Source: Phoenix dactylifera
Taxonomy: Eukaryota; Streptophyta; Magnoliopsida; Arecales; Arecaceae
DNA: 64,000 bases
Direction: 5' to 3'
NCBI RefSeq assembly: GCF_009389715.1
Contig: NW_024067695.1
Span: 806,001-870,000 of the forward strand
Part shown: positions 27,338-39,781 of the stretch, one piece after another
How the letters are laid out: every line of letters begins with the position of its first letter
Position numbering within the stretch: position 1 is the stretch's first letter
Notes under the pieces: generated by a model
Seen by the model: only the letters and a program-made list of their open reading frames with translations
What the model was told of the DNA's origin: nothing
Databases searched by the model: none
Program-made: the position numbers and the translations under genes

Positions 27338-28693
27338 ATGGTTAAAAGCAGGTAGGGATCTTTTTTTTATAAAAAAAAATTTAGCATTTAGTACTTTAGG
27401 CTGTGTTTACTTGGAGAATAAGAAAAATTGAAATAGTGAAAGTTGTGCCTGTTGGCATAGTTGTTCCACTAGTTGTGCCTGTCTGGCTAGAAATTTGTAG
27501 TCCTGTCTGGCATAGCTAATTGTGTTGTTTGGCTGCGGTACGATGTAAAAGCTTGCTTTTGGCATAAGATGGATAAGTGACATTTTTACCCTTATCATCT
27601 ATCATTGACTTGCATATCTTAAGGTATTTTGTTAAAATAAATATTCAAGCAACCAGTGAGTGTGCTAATAATATGAATATATAAGCACGACATATAAGCA
27701 TGGAAAAAAATGTAATGCTTATAATTCAACTACATATGATTTCTAAAATGACAATTACCTTACCACAATCCCAAATAAAATTAGTAACATGTTTTTATGA
27801 TACGATGGGTAAATGATATGCTCACCTTTGTCTGTTGTCTTTTCTTTCTTTCTTTTTTCTCAAATTTACAAGATAAAATGGGGAGGGGAACCCAATAAGA
27901 TTCACCTTTATTATGAGAAAATGTTCCAAATAAATAATTCACCTTTGTTCTTCTTCACCTTTGTTATAAAATTCTCTTCCGCATTCCCAACTAACTCATA
28001 TTAATCCACTTAGATGTACACACATTTATGAAGGTGAGGAATGAAGGGTAGTTTTGGCCATTGAAAAAAAATAAGGCTGGGATAGATTGAAGCATTTGTG
28101 AAAAGAATAGCTTATGATAGGGTTCTCTTGGAATAGTTATGCCTGTCATGAGATGCTTTGACCGGCATAACTAGTTCTCATTTATGCGAGTTTCTTAAGG
28201 CTGCCTGGCAAGCATAAGCCTTAGTCTAGGCCTTACGTCTGCCTTAAGCCCCGAACTAATGCGGCCTTAGAGTTCTTTTTTAGGTATTGGTGATTAAAGA
28301 TAGCTCTAAGATTTGTAGCATATCAAGCTCAACTCAACATTTTTTTTGATCATCTTTTCAATTTGAAAATGAACGGCGAAGTATGATTCCCTTTTTATTG
28401 TCAAAATACTAAGCATATTTTAATACTTATTCATTTAAGATATGTCTCTCTTTGAAGATAATGCTGACAAAATCAAAATTTTTTACTTGGGTGCATGAAT
28501 AGAATTGGTTCTCTTTGCAAGGATATGTTTTTTGGTGTTTTACTTATTAGTATAATTTGTTGGAAAAATGATTGCTATTTAGTTGAGTTCTAGATTTGCA
28601 TGAGCATGTAGATAATATCATCTATCCATATTCATGCAAGGATCCCACCATGCCTGTGTGGGTCCAAGCAGTGAGCTGTGTGTGTCTGTGTGT

Positions 28694-28816
28694 GTTGGGG
28701 GGATGTCCATGTAATGAGTTGTGTATATGTGTATGTTGGGGGGATGTCCATGTAATGAGTTGTGTATATGTGTATGTTTGGGGGATGTCCATGTAATGAG
28801 CTGTGTGTGTGTGATT
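28694..28816. repeat. 41-bp minisatellite, three copies
   Basis: GTTGGGGGGATGTCCATGTA, followed by ATGAGTTGTGTATATG, repeats with a period of exactly 41 (starts 28694, 28735, 28776). It is embedded in a TG-rich stretch. Confidence 0.92.
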
Positions 28817-29572
28817 TCATTGACATGCATGTTTATAGCATTCCGAAGTTGAAAGGTATGACATCTTTGATGTGCGTGTTTCCTTGAAAAATCCACTCAT
28901 GAGTTAAACATGCTACTGCTACTTGTACTTGGAGAGAGTAAGACGAATGATTATCTTAGTCAAAGACTATAGAGGCCTATAGTTTCTAACACCCATTAGG
29001 TTTATAAGTAACATCCATGCTGTCCCGAACTGAACTTTTTATGGTGGATAACTACATCAACTAATTGATACCATTTGAAGTGGTAGTGCACAATAGAACT
29101 AAAAATGGTAATTTTGCAAAACCATAAAATTAGTATATTTAAAGAGGCATGTAGGTATGCACATAGGAAGTTATCAGGATATCAAGTTTCCATGTCTATT
29201 CTTGTTGCAAAGCAACTGTGGAATGGCTAAGTTATAATGGAAGACTGGCTCTTTGTTTTGAAGGGTGTAAGAAAGTGGTTTGTGAAGAATATTTTACTAA
29301 TAATATATTTTTTCGTTGAAGGACAGATTTCTCTAGAGATGCATATGAGTAGTGGATTTATTTGATAACCTAATTTGTTTTGGCGGTACCACTTTTTCTA
29401 TGTTTTAGAAAACCAAGTAGGGGGAGCTTATAAGCGAGGGCCCAATTTCATTTGAGTGAAGATTTATGTGGTATAATAATCTAAAATGATTTTCGAACTA
29501 GTTTTCAATGGAACTAATGATAACCTTATTAAGAAGAGTGGCCAACACTTATACTAATTATAACCAAGGAAT

Positions 29573-30050
29573 GTGGAACTATCCCAAACCGCCCAGTTCA
29601 AGGCGTACCAAGCCTGCCCGATGGCGCATCGGAATGGTTCCAGCATTCAAAATGAGAAATCAATAGGAGGGGGAGAGAGGGAAGGAAAGAGAGGAAAAGA
29701 GAGAGAGGGAGAGGAAGGGAGAGGGAGAGGGAGAGGGAGAGGGAGAGGGAAGAAGGGCCGGAGCAGGGGCTCCTCCCTTCAGACCCCTATTCCGAAAGAA
29801 TCAGGGGCAGAATCAGGGGTCTGGAGGGCGGAGCCTCTGCTCCAGCCCTCTGCTGTCCTTCGACGCCCTTTGGTCTCTCCCTCCTTTCTTCCCTCGCCCT
29901 CCCCTTCTCTCTTTTTTCTTCTCTCTTGTTCTCTCTCGCCCTCTCTGCTATGTCGGTACGGGTCCGACACAGAATGATATGCGGGCATACTGAACCATGC
30001 TGCTGGCCGACTGGTACGGGCTCCAATACTGGCACGGCGAACCTTGATTC
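29573..30050. mobile_element. Foldback (MITE-like) element with purine/pyrimidine arms
   Basis: GGAGCAGGGGCTCCTCCC and CAGACCCCTATT at 29760-29791 are the inverted counterpart of CAGGGGTCTGGAGGGCGGAG and CTGCTCC at 29813-29845. Outside this lie a GGGAGA-rich purine arm (29665-29752) and a matching TCTCCC/CTCTCT pyrimidine arm (29873-29955). Outer ends (CCGCCCAGTTCAAGGCGTAC; GGTACGGGCTCC, GCACGGCGAACC) look like diverged terminal repeats. No coding capacity was seen. Family not assigned. Confidence 0.6.
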
Positions 30051-33000
30051 TAATAATTTTTGCTAACGATACTAATTATAACTTAACAATGGCTTAAATG
30101 ACTAAGATTATAAGCTTACAACCATGTTTGGAGTTCATTATTTATGTGTGTATGCACAGGTTTTTACTCTACAGCTCATTGCAACCTATCATAATTCAAA
30201 CGTACAAATAGAATCTTTTTGGCATTTCAATAATCCTTAGCCACTATCAGTTTGAGGGCGTATGGTGTATCATATCTGTTAGCAAAGAACCACTTTTTGT
30301 TGTTTGGCATGTTACAGAGGCTTACTTTGGGGAAAAAATGCTAGATTACAAAACTTAGGTTGGAGGATGAAGAGGATGGAGCACTGGAGATGGATGGTTA
30401 GGGAGGAGAGCAGCAGGGGTACATCACTTTTTGGCATTGTAGGATGCTTATTGCATGTCCTTACCTTTGGTTTCTGACATAAGGTTGATTTGATTTCATT
30501 TTCAAAATCTAATTTTTAGGGCTTTGCTATGCCACATGTTATAAGGGATTCTAGTCAACTAAACAATCAGTTATGGAACCCTGAAGCCATGTTTATTTGG
30601 TTAATGCCAAATTGTATTATCTAAAAACTGCCTGTACTGGCGTAACCTGAAACCTAAACATTAAGTTATTTCCATTGTACACTATAATATCTAACAATCA
30701 TGCCAGATGCATACTGTGATAATCTACATCCACAACCTGCAATTAGATGTGATTGTCATTGTGTTGTTAATTGGTTATAGCTTGTGGAGTGCTTTAGAAA
30801 TTCTTTGGTAAAGGAGCATATATCTTAAGGAGAGTAGATTTTTTCAATATCTAAAAGCCAACTACTTCCTACTCCAATCTGCCAAGACATGATCATGTTC
30901 TAATTACCATTGTTTTGCCTGGTGGCAATCATTGTCAGATCATGAACTGGGGACTCATTTTTTTTGGTTAGCATATGTGAATGTTTGAATTATGTAGGTG
31001 ATATCACTCTTTCTAGCAATATGCTGCACTTTGTTGAACATCGAGGAAGCTTTCTTGATAGTCCTCTATCTTTAGCCAAGGAATTGCATGACTCAAATCT
31101 TTTTCCAATCTGGAGGGGTGGGTGAAATGATGAAATTGAACATGTATTTATTTTCAGAAAAGAAAGGCCTTTTAATTTTTCCATAGTACTGTCTTGTTGT
31201 GTAACTGATTTACCATGTATTATTTCCAGGAGATTATTTTAGTAGTTTTGTCAGATTGGGATCAGTAATTTCAGATCCAGAGGTATCAGGAAACTTGCAA
31301 GTGTACAATTTCTCCCATATTGAGGTGCAATAGGAAGGCTTACTAGACAGCGAAGGCAGTGGTTAGTTTTTCATAATTGGATGATGTAACATGCATTGAA
31401 ATAAATCCCTGTTGTGTCACTGTGGCACCCAATCTGGCTACTAGTTGATATTTTGAAGAACTGCAGACTGTACTGGCCCATAGGTTTAATTCTGGCAATT
31501 TCATTTTGCTTGTCTTGGTTTACTTTCAGGCAAATGATTAAACATGCTGGATCCTTTTGTGGGGGAAAAATTGCATCAAGCGGCGCTATGCTTATTCCTT
31601 ATCTAGAATGAAACAGAGCTGTGGTTTAAAATTTGATCTGAAGTTTATTGCATGTAGAAACTAATATCATTAGAGGCATACTGTTTATTGAATGCATGAG
31701 CTTACCATGTTGCTGAGGTATTTGAAGTGAAAGGGGAAGCAGGAAACAGAAAGTTTGACCCCAATAATAGGCCTCCAGTTCTCTTAACAATTATGATCAT
31801 ATCAAAATATTCAATACAGCGGATTGTTTGTATTATTTTAGTGAAAGTATTATACTGCAGATGGTTTGGTGATTCTTTCTTGTTTATAATTGCCAACTTT
31901 TTTCATCATGAGTTTGTTCACAGTTATTTTCCATATTTCATTGTATTAACTTCTGGTTGTATGAATATAACATTTTATTCTTATTTCCAATTGCAGATGT
32001 TCCATGCGAAGCTGACAATCTGCATTGCCAATGAGTTTTGAGATCATTTTGCCCCAAAAGGAAGTGACCTGTAATATTGGACATCAACTTTCCCTGTGAT
32101 ACTGCTCTTTTATTTTCTTGTATATGCTTGTTTGATAGTTGCAGGAAAACTCTGACTGTAACCTGGTGGTCATTGGGGAGGGGAGGATGCTGGTCTTGTC
32201 AATATCATGCAAATGTGTAATGTATGATTTGTAATCTATAGATTCTGGAAGGTAGGTTTCTTTTCCAGTCTCTGATCCTTTCTCATCAATGTGGCTGCTT
32301 GACAGCATGGAAATACCAGCAGCCTCTTAATTCAGTCAGACTAACAGAATATGTTGCAAGTAAAATTGGGGGTCTGAAGTATCTTCATCAGGTTGTAAGT
32401 TAACGCATCCCATAAGGTGGAGATGGAGTTTTGCTTGAATATCCAGAATGAACCACCGCAGTGATTGGGTATCCTTTTGGGTGTATGTTTTCTTCTTTTC
32501 AGATGCTGCTGGTTGGTAGGTTCACTTGATGTTAGCTTATTAACTCCAAAGATCAAATTCTTCCACAATTTTCTTCTGATAAGACAGCGGTAAGCATATT
32601 GACGATAAGTTTGGCATCACTTCTGGACATTCCTCACTTTTCCTTGGTATATAAAGGAAATGTGCTGTGCTTTTGATGTTCAAGTAACAAACGTCAACTA
32701 TTCAAAATCTTTTTGTTGCAGGTTGTTCTCTACAACCTCAGGTTGATTCAAGTGAAAAATTGCTGGCAGGAGTTGAGAAAGGGAGAGGAGAATAGAAATG
32801 AAAAATGAAAAGAGAACCTTGTATGTGAACCAAGTTTTAGGGACATTTTTTTTACTAATCTGGTTTCCTGTATCATACTTCGCAAAACAAAGAATTTATG
32901 TGGTTGAATCTAAATTTTGGAATGACTGCAATGAAAGATAATTTGAGTCTTGAATATGGACTAGCTATATACTTTGATGCAGGATAGGTAAACATCAAGT

Positions 33001-34201
33001 TGAAATTGAATTTTAAATATGAAAAAGGAGAGTGGTGGGGACCAGATTTTGATACAAAAATTATGTTCCTTGTGAGGGTCTTGTTTACTTCAAACTGTTG
33101 ATCTTCATGTTGGTTATGATTTATGTGTGCAAATTTGGGTGCTGGAAGGTCTAGAGAGGTAGATGTCTCAACGTATTACGAGGAAGAAATACTTCTCGAA
33201 TTCTGTTAGAAACATTCCTGAGATATCAGTGAACTGTTAGAAGGGCTGTAAGCTTCGTTCATGTTAATTTTGGAATACCAATGAAAGTATTGTGATATCG
33301 AGATGTCCTAGTGAGAGTACAACTACATGCTGGTGCAGTTTCCCTTTACCATGAAATGAATTGGGGGATAGCTGGTGATGAAATTAAGGGATATCTCAAT
33401 ACGGTGCTGAAGTTTATCTTGGTGGTAAATCATTGATCATTCAAGTGACTCTGGACCACTGGTCCAGGATGGAAGCAAGAAACGTTGATGTGAATGAATT
33501 CTACTGCCAAAAGTGTCAAAATAGGTCTTTCAGGTCCATATCTATGTTCAAGTGCTCCACCACTGCATGTTGTCCGCCAACAGAAATGTCACAATAGATG
33601 GTTGGTGGCCTGAGAGAAGATAAGTTGGTATAAGATTTGGGTCATTGAATATGTTAAGACTTCTTTTTTTTTTTTTTTCTGAGAACAAATATTTTAAGAC
33701 TTCAACTTTCTTGTAAGTGACAGGTTGTTCACGTACCCCAGGGATGTCACATGTAATGCTTGTAGTGAGATAAAGCAGAAATAGTGCAATTGTAAGGTCG
33801 AGGAAATGCAGAGGCATCGAGAGTAACCCCAAAATTTTTGTTATATTATAAAGTATCAATCCCAAAATTTCAAGAGCCTAGGCTAGTGTTTTTTTTTTTT
33901 TTAAGAAAAAAAAACAGTGCAGAAATTTGTAGTTAGTACTTATTTCAGTCGCGATACATATGATGGCTCGAAACTATGGCTCGGCTCCAGGCATCTTCAA
34001 CATGAACATGGTAAACTTTTTCTTTTTTCCATATAAGTCTTGAATAACATGATTAGCTAATCTAAGGCATGTTTGTTTATAAAATATGCAAAAGCTCTTG
34101 TACTCGCACAATATATTTAGTAATTATCAGGACATATCACAAAGAATCATGTCATTCCTTGAAAGTTAAAAACATATTAAAAATTTCTCACAGTTAATCT
34201 A

Positions 34202-35245
34202 TGTTGGGGGAAAAAGTGGACCATCCCACAAGTACAATTAAAGCACCCAAATCCGACAGCAAGACCGAGCTCATGCAACCGAGCTCAGAAGGTTGAGCTC
34301 ATGCAGCCGAGCTCCGAAGGCCGAGCTCATGCAGGCTGAGCTTAGAAGACCGAGCTCATGCAGCCGAGCTCCGAAGGTCGAGCTCATGCAGCCGAGCTCA
34401 GAAGACCGAGCCCATGCAGGCCGAGCTCAACCAGCCGAGCTCATGCAGGCCGAGCTCAGAAGGCCGAGCTCATGAAGACTGAGCTCATGCAAGCCGAGCT
34501 CACGCAGGCCGAGCTCAGAAGGCCGAGCTCATGAAGAGTTCATGCAGCCGAGCTCCGAAGGCCGAGCTCATGCAGGCCGAGCTCATGCAGCCGAGCTTAG
34601 AAGACCAAGCTCATGCAAGCCGAGCTCAAGCAACCGAGCTCAGAAGACCGAGCTCATGCAGCCGAGCTCATGCAGGCCGAGCCCAGAAGGCCGAGCTCGT
34701 CGTCCACGCACTGCGGCCATGCCCTGCAGCAGTCTCACCGCACCATGCTTTACTTGCCGGCCACGCCACGACATATTAACTAGGAACCATACCCTGCTAC
34801 GACTGTCAACCATTAAATGCGCACGATCTCCACGGACCTCCAGCTTACTCAAAACCTCAGGCCATCCACGGCAACTCGCCGACTCACTCAATTTCGTCTA
34901 GTCACCCACGGCAACTCATTAATTCACACGATCACGCCCAATCATGATGGTAACTCATTAAATTCGCCTGGTCACATCACAGGTAACCCAGGCACCCCTC
35001 CTATAAAAGGAGAACTTCTCCCCCTTGGGAGGGGGCTAACTTCTGGTTGTGACTTCTACATACACCCAACTCCTTCTCCAAAATTAAGCCCTCCTCTGAC
35101 TTAAGCATCGGAGGGCCGGCGTCGGAAATTCCGGCTACCGATTTTTTGCAGGTCCCCTGGAGGACGCCGCTCGCCGACGTACCGCCCGCACCGAAGCTCC
35201 TCGTCCTCGGCTAGTGGTCACCCCCGGGTCCAATTTCCAGCAACA
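34202..35245 (+). repeat. 5' LTR
   Basis: 1044 bp, TG...CA bounded. It contains a GAGCTC array in its first half and a TATAAAAGGAG motif near 35002, a likely LTR TATA box, followed by a conserved leader-like end. Confidence 0.88.
34262..34700. repeat. GAGCTC-containing 14-16-bp tandem array, 5' LTR copy
   Basis: About 25-30 units of GCCGAGCTCATGCAG alternate with a GCCGAGCTCAGAAG variant. The unit contains the palindrome GAGCTC. The array also yields long open frames on both strands, which are artefacts. Confidence 0.92.
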
Positions 35246-35269
35246 GTTAGCGCTAGAGAAAGGGCCCGA

Positions 35270-36780
35270 ATTGTGGCCATGAAGTTGAGAAGCAAAGGAG
35301 CCTCTAATGCCTCCCGACGTCCCCAACCAAGCCCTAGGCACTCTGTTCAAAACTCACCACCAAGACCTCCAGCGGATCCAGTCCCCCAAGTCCAACCAGA
35401 GCAGTTCAACGTGCTTGTTCAACAAGTCCAAGCACTCACTGCGGCCGTCCAAGGCCTACAGCAAGTAGAAGATCAACCTCTACTCCCTCCTCACGAGCAT
35501 GAGTCCTCAGGATGCCGCTTGCGACGTCATTTTTCTGTAGAGCGTCGCCACCACCGAAGCTCCCACCGAGCTCGACCCCCAAGCCGGGAGAGCTTGTCGC
35601 GCATCCATTATCCTGAGAGTTTGCACCGAAGCCTGACGCCTTGAGTACGGGAGCACCCATCTAAGGCAGGGTCTGCCCCATGCCAAGTTGCAACAGGAGC
35701 CCCACCCGAGCTTGGCAGAAAAGTCGAGGACTTGGAGCGGCAGATACAAATGCTTCAAAACCGAGGCCCGAAGCGATACGCCGACCTTGACTTTACAACA
35801 GAGTCTTCATTCCCTCGATGGATCATGGATGAGTCAATCCTCCAGAGGTTCAAGATGCCACAGATTGAGCCATAACTCATCCGATCCTCTGGATCATTTG
35901 GATAGCTACAAGACCCTTATGACACTCCAAGGAGCCACAGACGCTCTACTCTGCAAAGCCTTTCCAGCAACTCTCCGCAAGGCAACTCGTCTTTGGTTCT
36001 CCAGACTAAAGCCCAGCTCAATTCTCTCCTTTGAATAGTTGGGCAGGCAGCTCGCCACCCATTTTGCCGCTAGCCGGCGTCAGCACCGGACCTCGGATTC
36101 TCTCTTTGCCATCAAGCAGAAGGAGGGAGAATCCTTAAAAGACTACATCAATCGCTTTACCTCGGCCACATGGGAGGTTCGCGATCTCGACCAGTCAATC
36201 GCCATGTCGGCATTGAAGACTGGGGCTCGGTCCTACAAATTTCTCTTCTCCATCGAGAAGAGCTTTCCTGTCGACTTTCTTGAAATGTTGGCCGGAGCTT
36301 GCAAGTACGCCAAGGCTGAGAAAGCCATGGCCTCTTGGCGGGAGGCAGCCGAATGACCTGCCAAGATGCAGAAGAAGCGCCAGGAGGAGCACTCCCAACC
36401 AAGCAGTAGATTCCCCTGGCATGAGAAAGAGCCTCCTTGGCCCGAGAGCCTAGCTCGCCCGAGGTCTCTCCTCCAAAAGTTTCAGACATACACTCCCCTC
36501 ACATCCACCCGAGCAGAGATCCTCATGGAGATTGAGGGTCAGGGCTACCTCCGACCTTCATTGAGAATGCGACCGACAGAGTCGCGGAAGTACTCGAAAA
36601 AGCACTGCCACTTCCACCGAGATCACGACCATGATACGGAGGATTGCTACGAGCTCCGTGATGAGATCGAGACACTTGTCCGCCGAGATCGGTTGAGTTG
36701 TTTTATCCGCGATCATGCCTACAGGAGAGAGCCTGAGGAACAAAACCTAGTGTCACGTGATGAGCGGAACAACAACTGAC
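35270..36780 (+). pseudogene. Gag-like remains of the LTR element
   Basis: The region encodes pieces resembling the plant Ty3/Gypsy capsid domain, with the conserved residues around [11 protein letters not shown] and the spaced aromatic and basic pattern after it. A CxxH.D.DHDTEDC-like stretch occurs toward the end. It is broken in several places and is treated as a fossil. No pol domains follow. Confidence 0.7.
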
Positions 36781-37454
36781 CTCTCGTGGGCATCATCAAT
36801 ACCATCAGAAGGCGGGCGAGTAGGGACACCTGAAGCATCGAGCTCGGAAGAAAGAGCTTCCTCAAAGCATCCGTGCACTGCGAAAGTTGTTTTCTTTTCC
36901 GATGAAGACCAAAAGGGTGTTGAGCCCTCTTTATGACGACGCTGTATCTATTTCCTTCATCATTGCAAGGCTTTAAAAAGTATTTTAGTACATAATGGAA
37001 GCTCAGCTGATACCTTATTTTGTAATGCCTTCCGAAGGATGAGCACTCCTCTGGCTAGATTCACAAGAGATTCCATCCCAAGAAAGTACTATGAAGTTAA
37101 ACCTTCTCATGGTCCGGGTCAGCTTAGCCTACAATGCAACTCTTGGCCAACCAAGGCAACGACGAGATCGGGTCCAGCTTGTCCAAAAAAAAAAAAAAAA
37201 AAAACAAAGCTCTTGGGTACCCATGGATCATGCATAATCATAGCTCCTCGATCTCGAGGGGAAGCGGCGCGGCCCAGAGCTCAACACGTACCGCTTAACG
37301 GCCTCCAACGACTCCCAGCCGGTGCTGAGCCAAGTCCTAAGGGACCTCGAAGCTTGGGAGCTGTTAAAATGTCTCCAAAAGGTACCTCCATCTCCAACAT
37401 TGCCCTCCCTCGTCTATGTTCTCGTGCTGATGCTTACCTTCGAGCTGAGCTCTT

Positions 37455-37770
37455 CCGTACTTGAGCTCATCTAAGTGCTCGAGCCCTTCTGTACTCGAGC
37501 TCATCTAAGTGCTCGAGCCCTTCGGTTCTCGAGCTCATCTAAGTGCTCGAGCTCTTCCGTACTCGATCTCATCTAAGTGCTCGAGCCCTTTCGTACTCGA
37601 TCTCATCTAAGTGCTCGAGCCCTTCCGTACTCGAGCTCATCTAAGTGCTCGAGCCCTTCCGTACTCGAGCTCATCTCGAGCTCTTCCGTACTCGAGCTCA
37701 TCTAAGTGCTCGAGCTCTTCCGCTCTCGAGCTCATCTAAGTGATCGAGCTCTTCCGTTATACTCATCTAA
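37455..37770. repeat. 34-bp tandem array inside the LTR element
   Basis: About nine copies of TCATCTAAGTGCTCGAGC followed by CCTTCCGTACTCGAGC, with a period of 34 (for example starts 37467, 37501, 37535). It contains CTCGAG and GAGCTC palindromes. Confidence 0.92.
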
Positions 37771-37774
37771 GTGC

Positions 37775-37930
37775 TCGACGACATTTCGACGCCATTTCAA
37801 TGACATTCGACGCCATTTCGACGACATTCGACGCCATTTCGATGTCACTTCGACGACATTTGACGCCACTTCGACGACTTTCGATGACATTCGACGACTT
37901 TCGATGACATTCGACGACTTCGATGCCTCC
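37775..37930. repeat. TTCGACGACATT/CGACGCC repeat inside the LTR element
   Basis: Short units TTCGACGACATTCGACGCCA and TTTCGATGACATTCGACGAC recur irregularly, directly after the 34-bp array. Confidence 0.85.
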
Positions 37931-38198
37931 TACGACAACACTCCCTGATCTGAGTGGGGGCACCCTGCTGAGTCGACCATAAGCTAAAGAAGGCCACTGA
38001 AGTCGACCTCGGAGCAGAGTCGTTTATCTCGACTTGGACAGCTCGACTTAAGGCCGTTAGCTCCGACTGCACGAGAGGTATACCCTGCTTAGCACATACA
38101 TCTCCATAGACATTTGGCTATATTATAGGACGATCGACGACTGGACTACTTCCTTCGCCCGAGCCAAAAAGTAGCTCGAACTCGGAAGTCAGGGGTAG

Positions 38199-39198
38199 TG
38201 TTGGGAGAAAAAGTGGACCACCCCACAAGTACAATTAAAGCACCCAAATCCGACAGCAAGACTGAGCTCATGCAGGCCAAGCTCATGCAGCCGAGCTCAT
38301 GAAGACCGAGCTCATGCAAGCCGAGCTCAGAAGGCCGAGCTCATGAAGACCGAGCTCATGCAGGCCGAGCTCATGCAGTCGAGCTCAGAAGGCCAAGCTC
38401 ATGCATGCTGAGCTCATGCAGGCCGAGCTCAGAAGACCAAGCCCATGCAGGCCGAGCTCAAGCAGCCGAGCTCCGAAGACCGAGCTCATGCAGGCTGAGC
38501 TCATGAAGACCGAGCTCATGCAGCCGAGCTCATGCAGGCCGAACTCATGCAGCCGAGCTCCGAAGACCGAGCTCATGCAGGCCGAGCTCAAGCAGCCGAG
38601 CTCATGTAGGCCGAGCTCAGAAGACCGAGCTCATGCAGGCCGAGCCTAGAAGGCCGAGCTCGTCGTCCACGTACTGCGGCCATGCCCTGCAGCAGTCTCA
38701 CCGCACCATGCTTTGCTTGCCGGCCAGGCCATGACATATCAACCAGGGACCATACCCTGCTACGACTGTCAACCATTAAATGCGCACGATCTCCACGGAC
38801 CTCCAGCTTACTCAAAACCTCAGGCCATCCACAGCAACTCGCCGACTCACTCAACTTCGTCTAGTCACCCACGGCAACTCATTAATTCACACGATCACGC
38901 CCAATCATAACGGTAACTCATTAAATTCACCTGGTCATATCACAGGTAACCCAGGCACCCTTCCTATAAAAGGAGAACTTCTCCCCCTGGGGAGGGGGAT
39001 AACTTCTGGCTGTGACTTCTATATACAGTCCATCTCCTTCTCCAAATTAACCCCCCCCCCGACTTAAGCATCGGAGAACCGGCGCCGGAAACCTCGGCCA
39101 CCGGCTTTTTGCAGGTTTCCGGAGGATGCCGCCCGCCGTCGCACCGGAGCTCCTCCTCCTCGGCTAGTAGTCACCCCCGGGTCCAATTTCCAGCAACA
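38199..39198 (+). repeat. 3' LTR
   Basis: 1000 bp, same ends as the 5' LTR. The GAGCTC array has a different number and order of units than in the 5' LTR; the rest aligns throughout. Confidence 0.88.
38262..38665. repeat. GAGCTC-containing 14-16-bp tandem array, 3' LTR copy
   Basis: Same units as at 34262-34700 in a different arrangement and number, so the arrays changed by slippage or unequal exchange after, or during, insertion. Confidence 0.92.
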
Positions 39199-39285
39199 AT
39201 CTACATTCAAAGTCTTTTGGAAGGATTTTGGATCGTGTCTGATCAATCTACTCTCCATCATTCCTTCTGTGAAATCTTGACTCAT

Positions 39286-39289
<4 letters not shown>

Positions 39290-39337
<48 letters not shown>
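39290..39337. repeat. (TA)n microsatellite
   Basis: About 23 TA units about 90 bp beyond the end of the LTR element. Confidence 0.95.
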
Positions 39338-39342
<5 letters not shown>

Positions 39343-39781
39343 GCTCCCTTAGTGAAAAGAGAAAGCAAAGGAGAAGTGAAAAGAAGGACACCGATGGATT
39401 GTCTCACAGGCGACTCTTTATGTATTTTCGTTTTTACTTGTTTTTTACGTCTAAAGATTGATGAATTCATTAGTAGGAGAATTTTTGTTTTTTTTTAATT
39501 TTTTGATTTCTATTTTAAAATTGATGCAATAATATGCATGATAAAATTTAAAAAAAAACGTATCACACAATCTTTTTTGGTGGATGCATCAGAAGATCTT
39601 TGTTCAAGCAGAATGATTATTTGGATGGTGAGCATTGTCATTCGAACGCATCGTCTGCACTCGGATCGGGATCTCAAAGCTTGAGCTTATCATTATTATA
39701 ATACGTTGAGCAATAATTTCTAAAGTCCATGGTGGTCTACGTTAAGACAAACATGCATGTGTATATATATAAATAAGAGGA

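Larger units (their letters stand above)
27338..34196. other. Long stretch after the GTE stop: probable spliced 3' UTR and intergenic DNA
   Basis: Fourteen bases after the stop lies AAAGCAG|GTAGGG, a good donor (exon end 27351), so the 3' UTR is probably spliced. Candidate UTR acceptors are TATTTCCAG at 31229 and AATTGCAG at about 31996, each followed by non-coding exon-like sequence. No further protein gene was recognised up to the LTR element. A minisatellite (28694-28816) and a foldback element (29573-30050) lie inside. Confidence 0.45.
34202..39198 (+). mobile_element. Complete-ended LTR retrotransposon, Ty3/Gypsy-like, nonautonomous
   Basis: Two direct LTRs start TGTTGG and end CAACA, and are flanked by an exact 5-bp target duplication ATCTA (34197-34201 and 39199-39203). 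The internal part is only about 2.95 kb. It holds gag-like remains but no protease, reverse transcriptase or integrase that I can recognise, so the element depends on partners (LARD/TR-GAG-like). The purine stretch just before the 3' LTR (around 38189-38198) fits a polypurine tract. In one roughly 200-bp LTR stretch I compared by eye there are about nine differences, mostly transitions. That suggests a moderately young insertion. The element is a fossil with several breaks in its coding part. Confidence 0.88.

Noticed and set aside
34262-38665. CRISPR-like regular repeats
   Set aside because: The units are contiguous 14-16-mers without unique spacers and lie inside LTRs of a plant retroelement.
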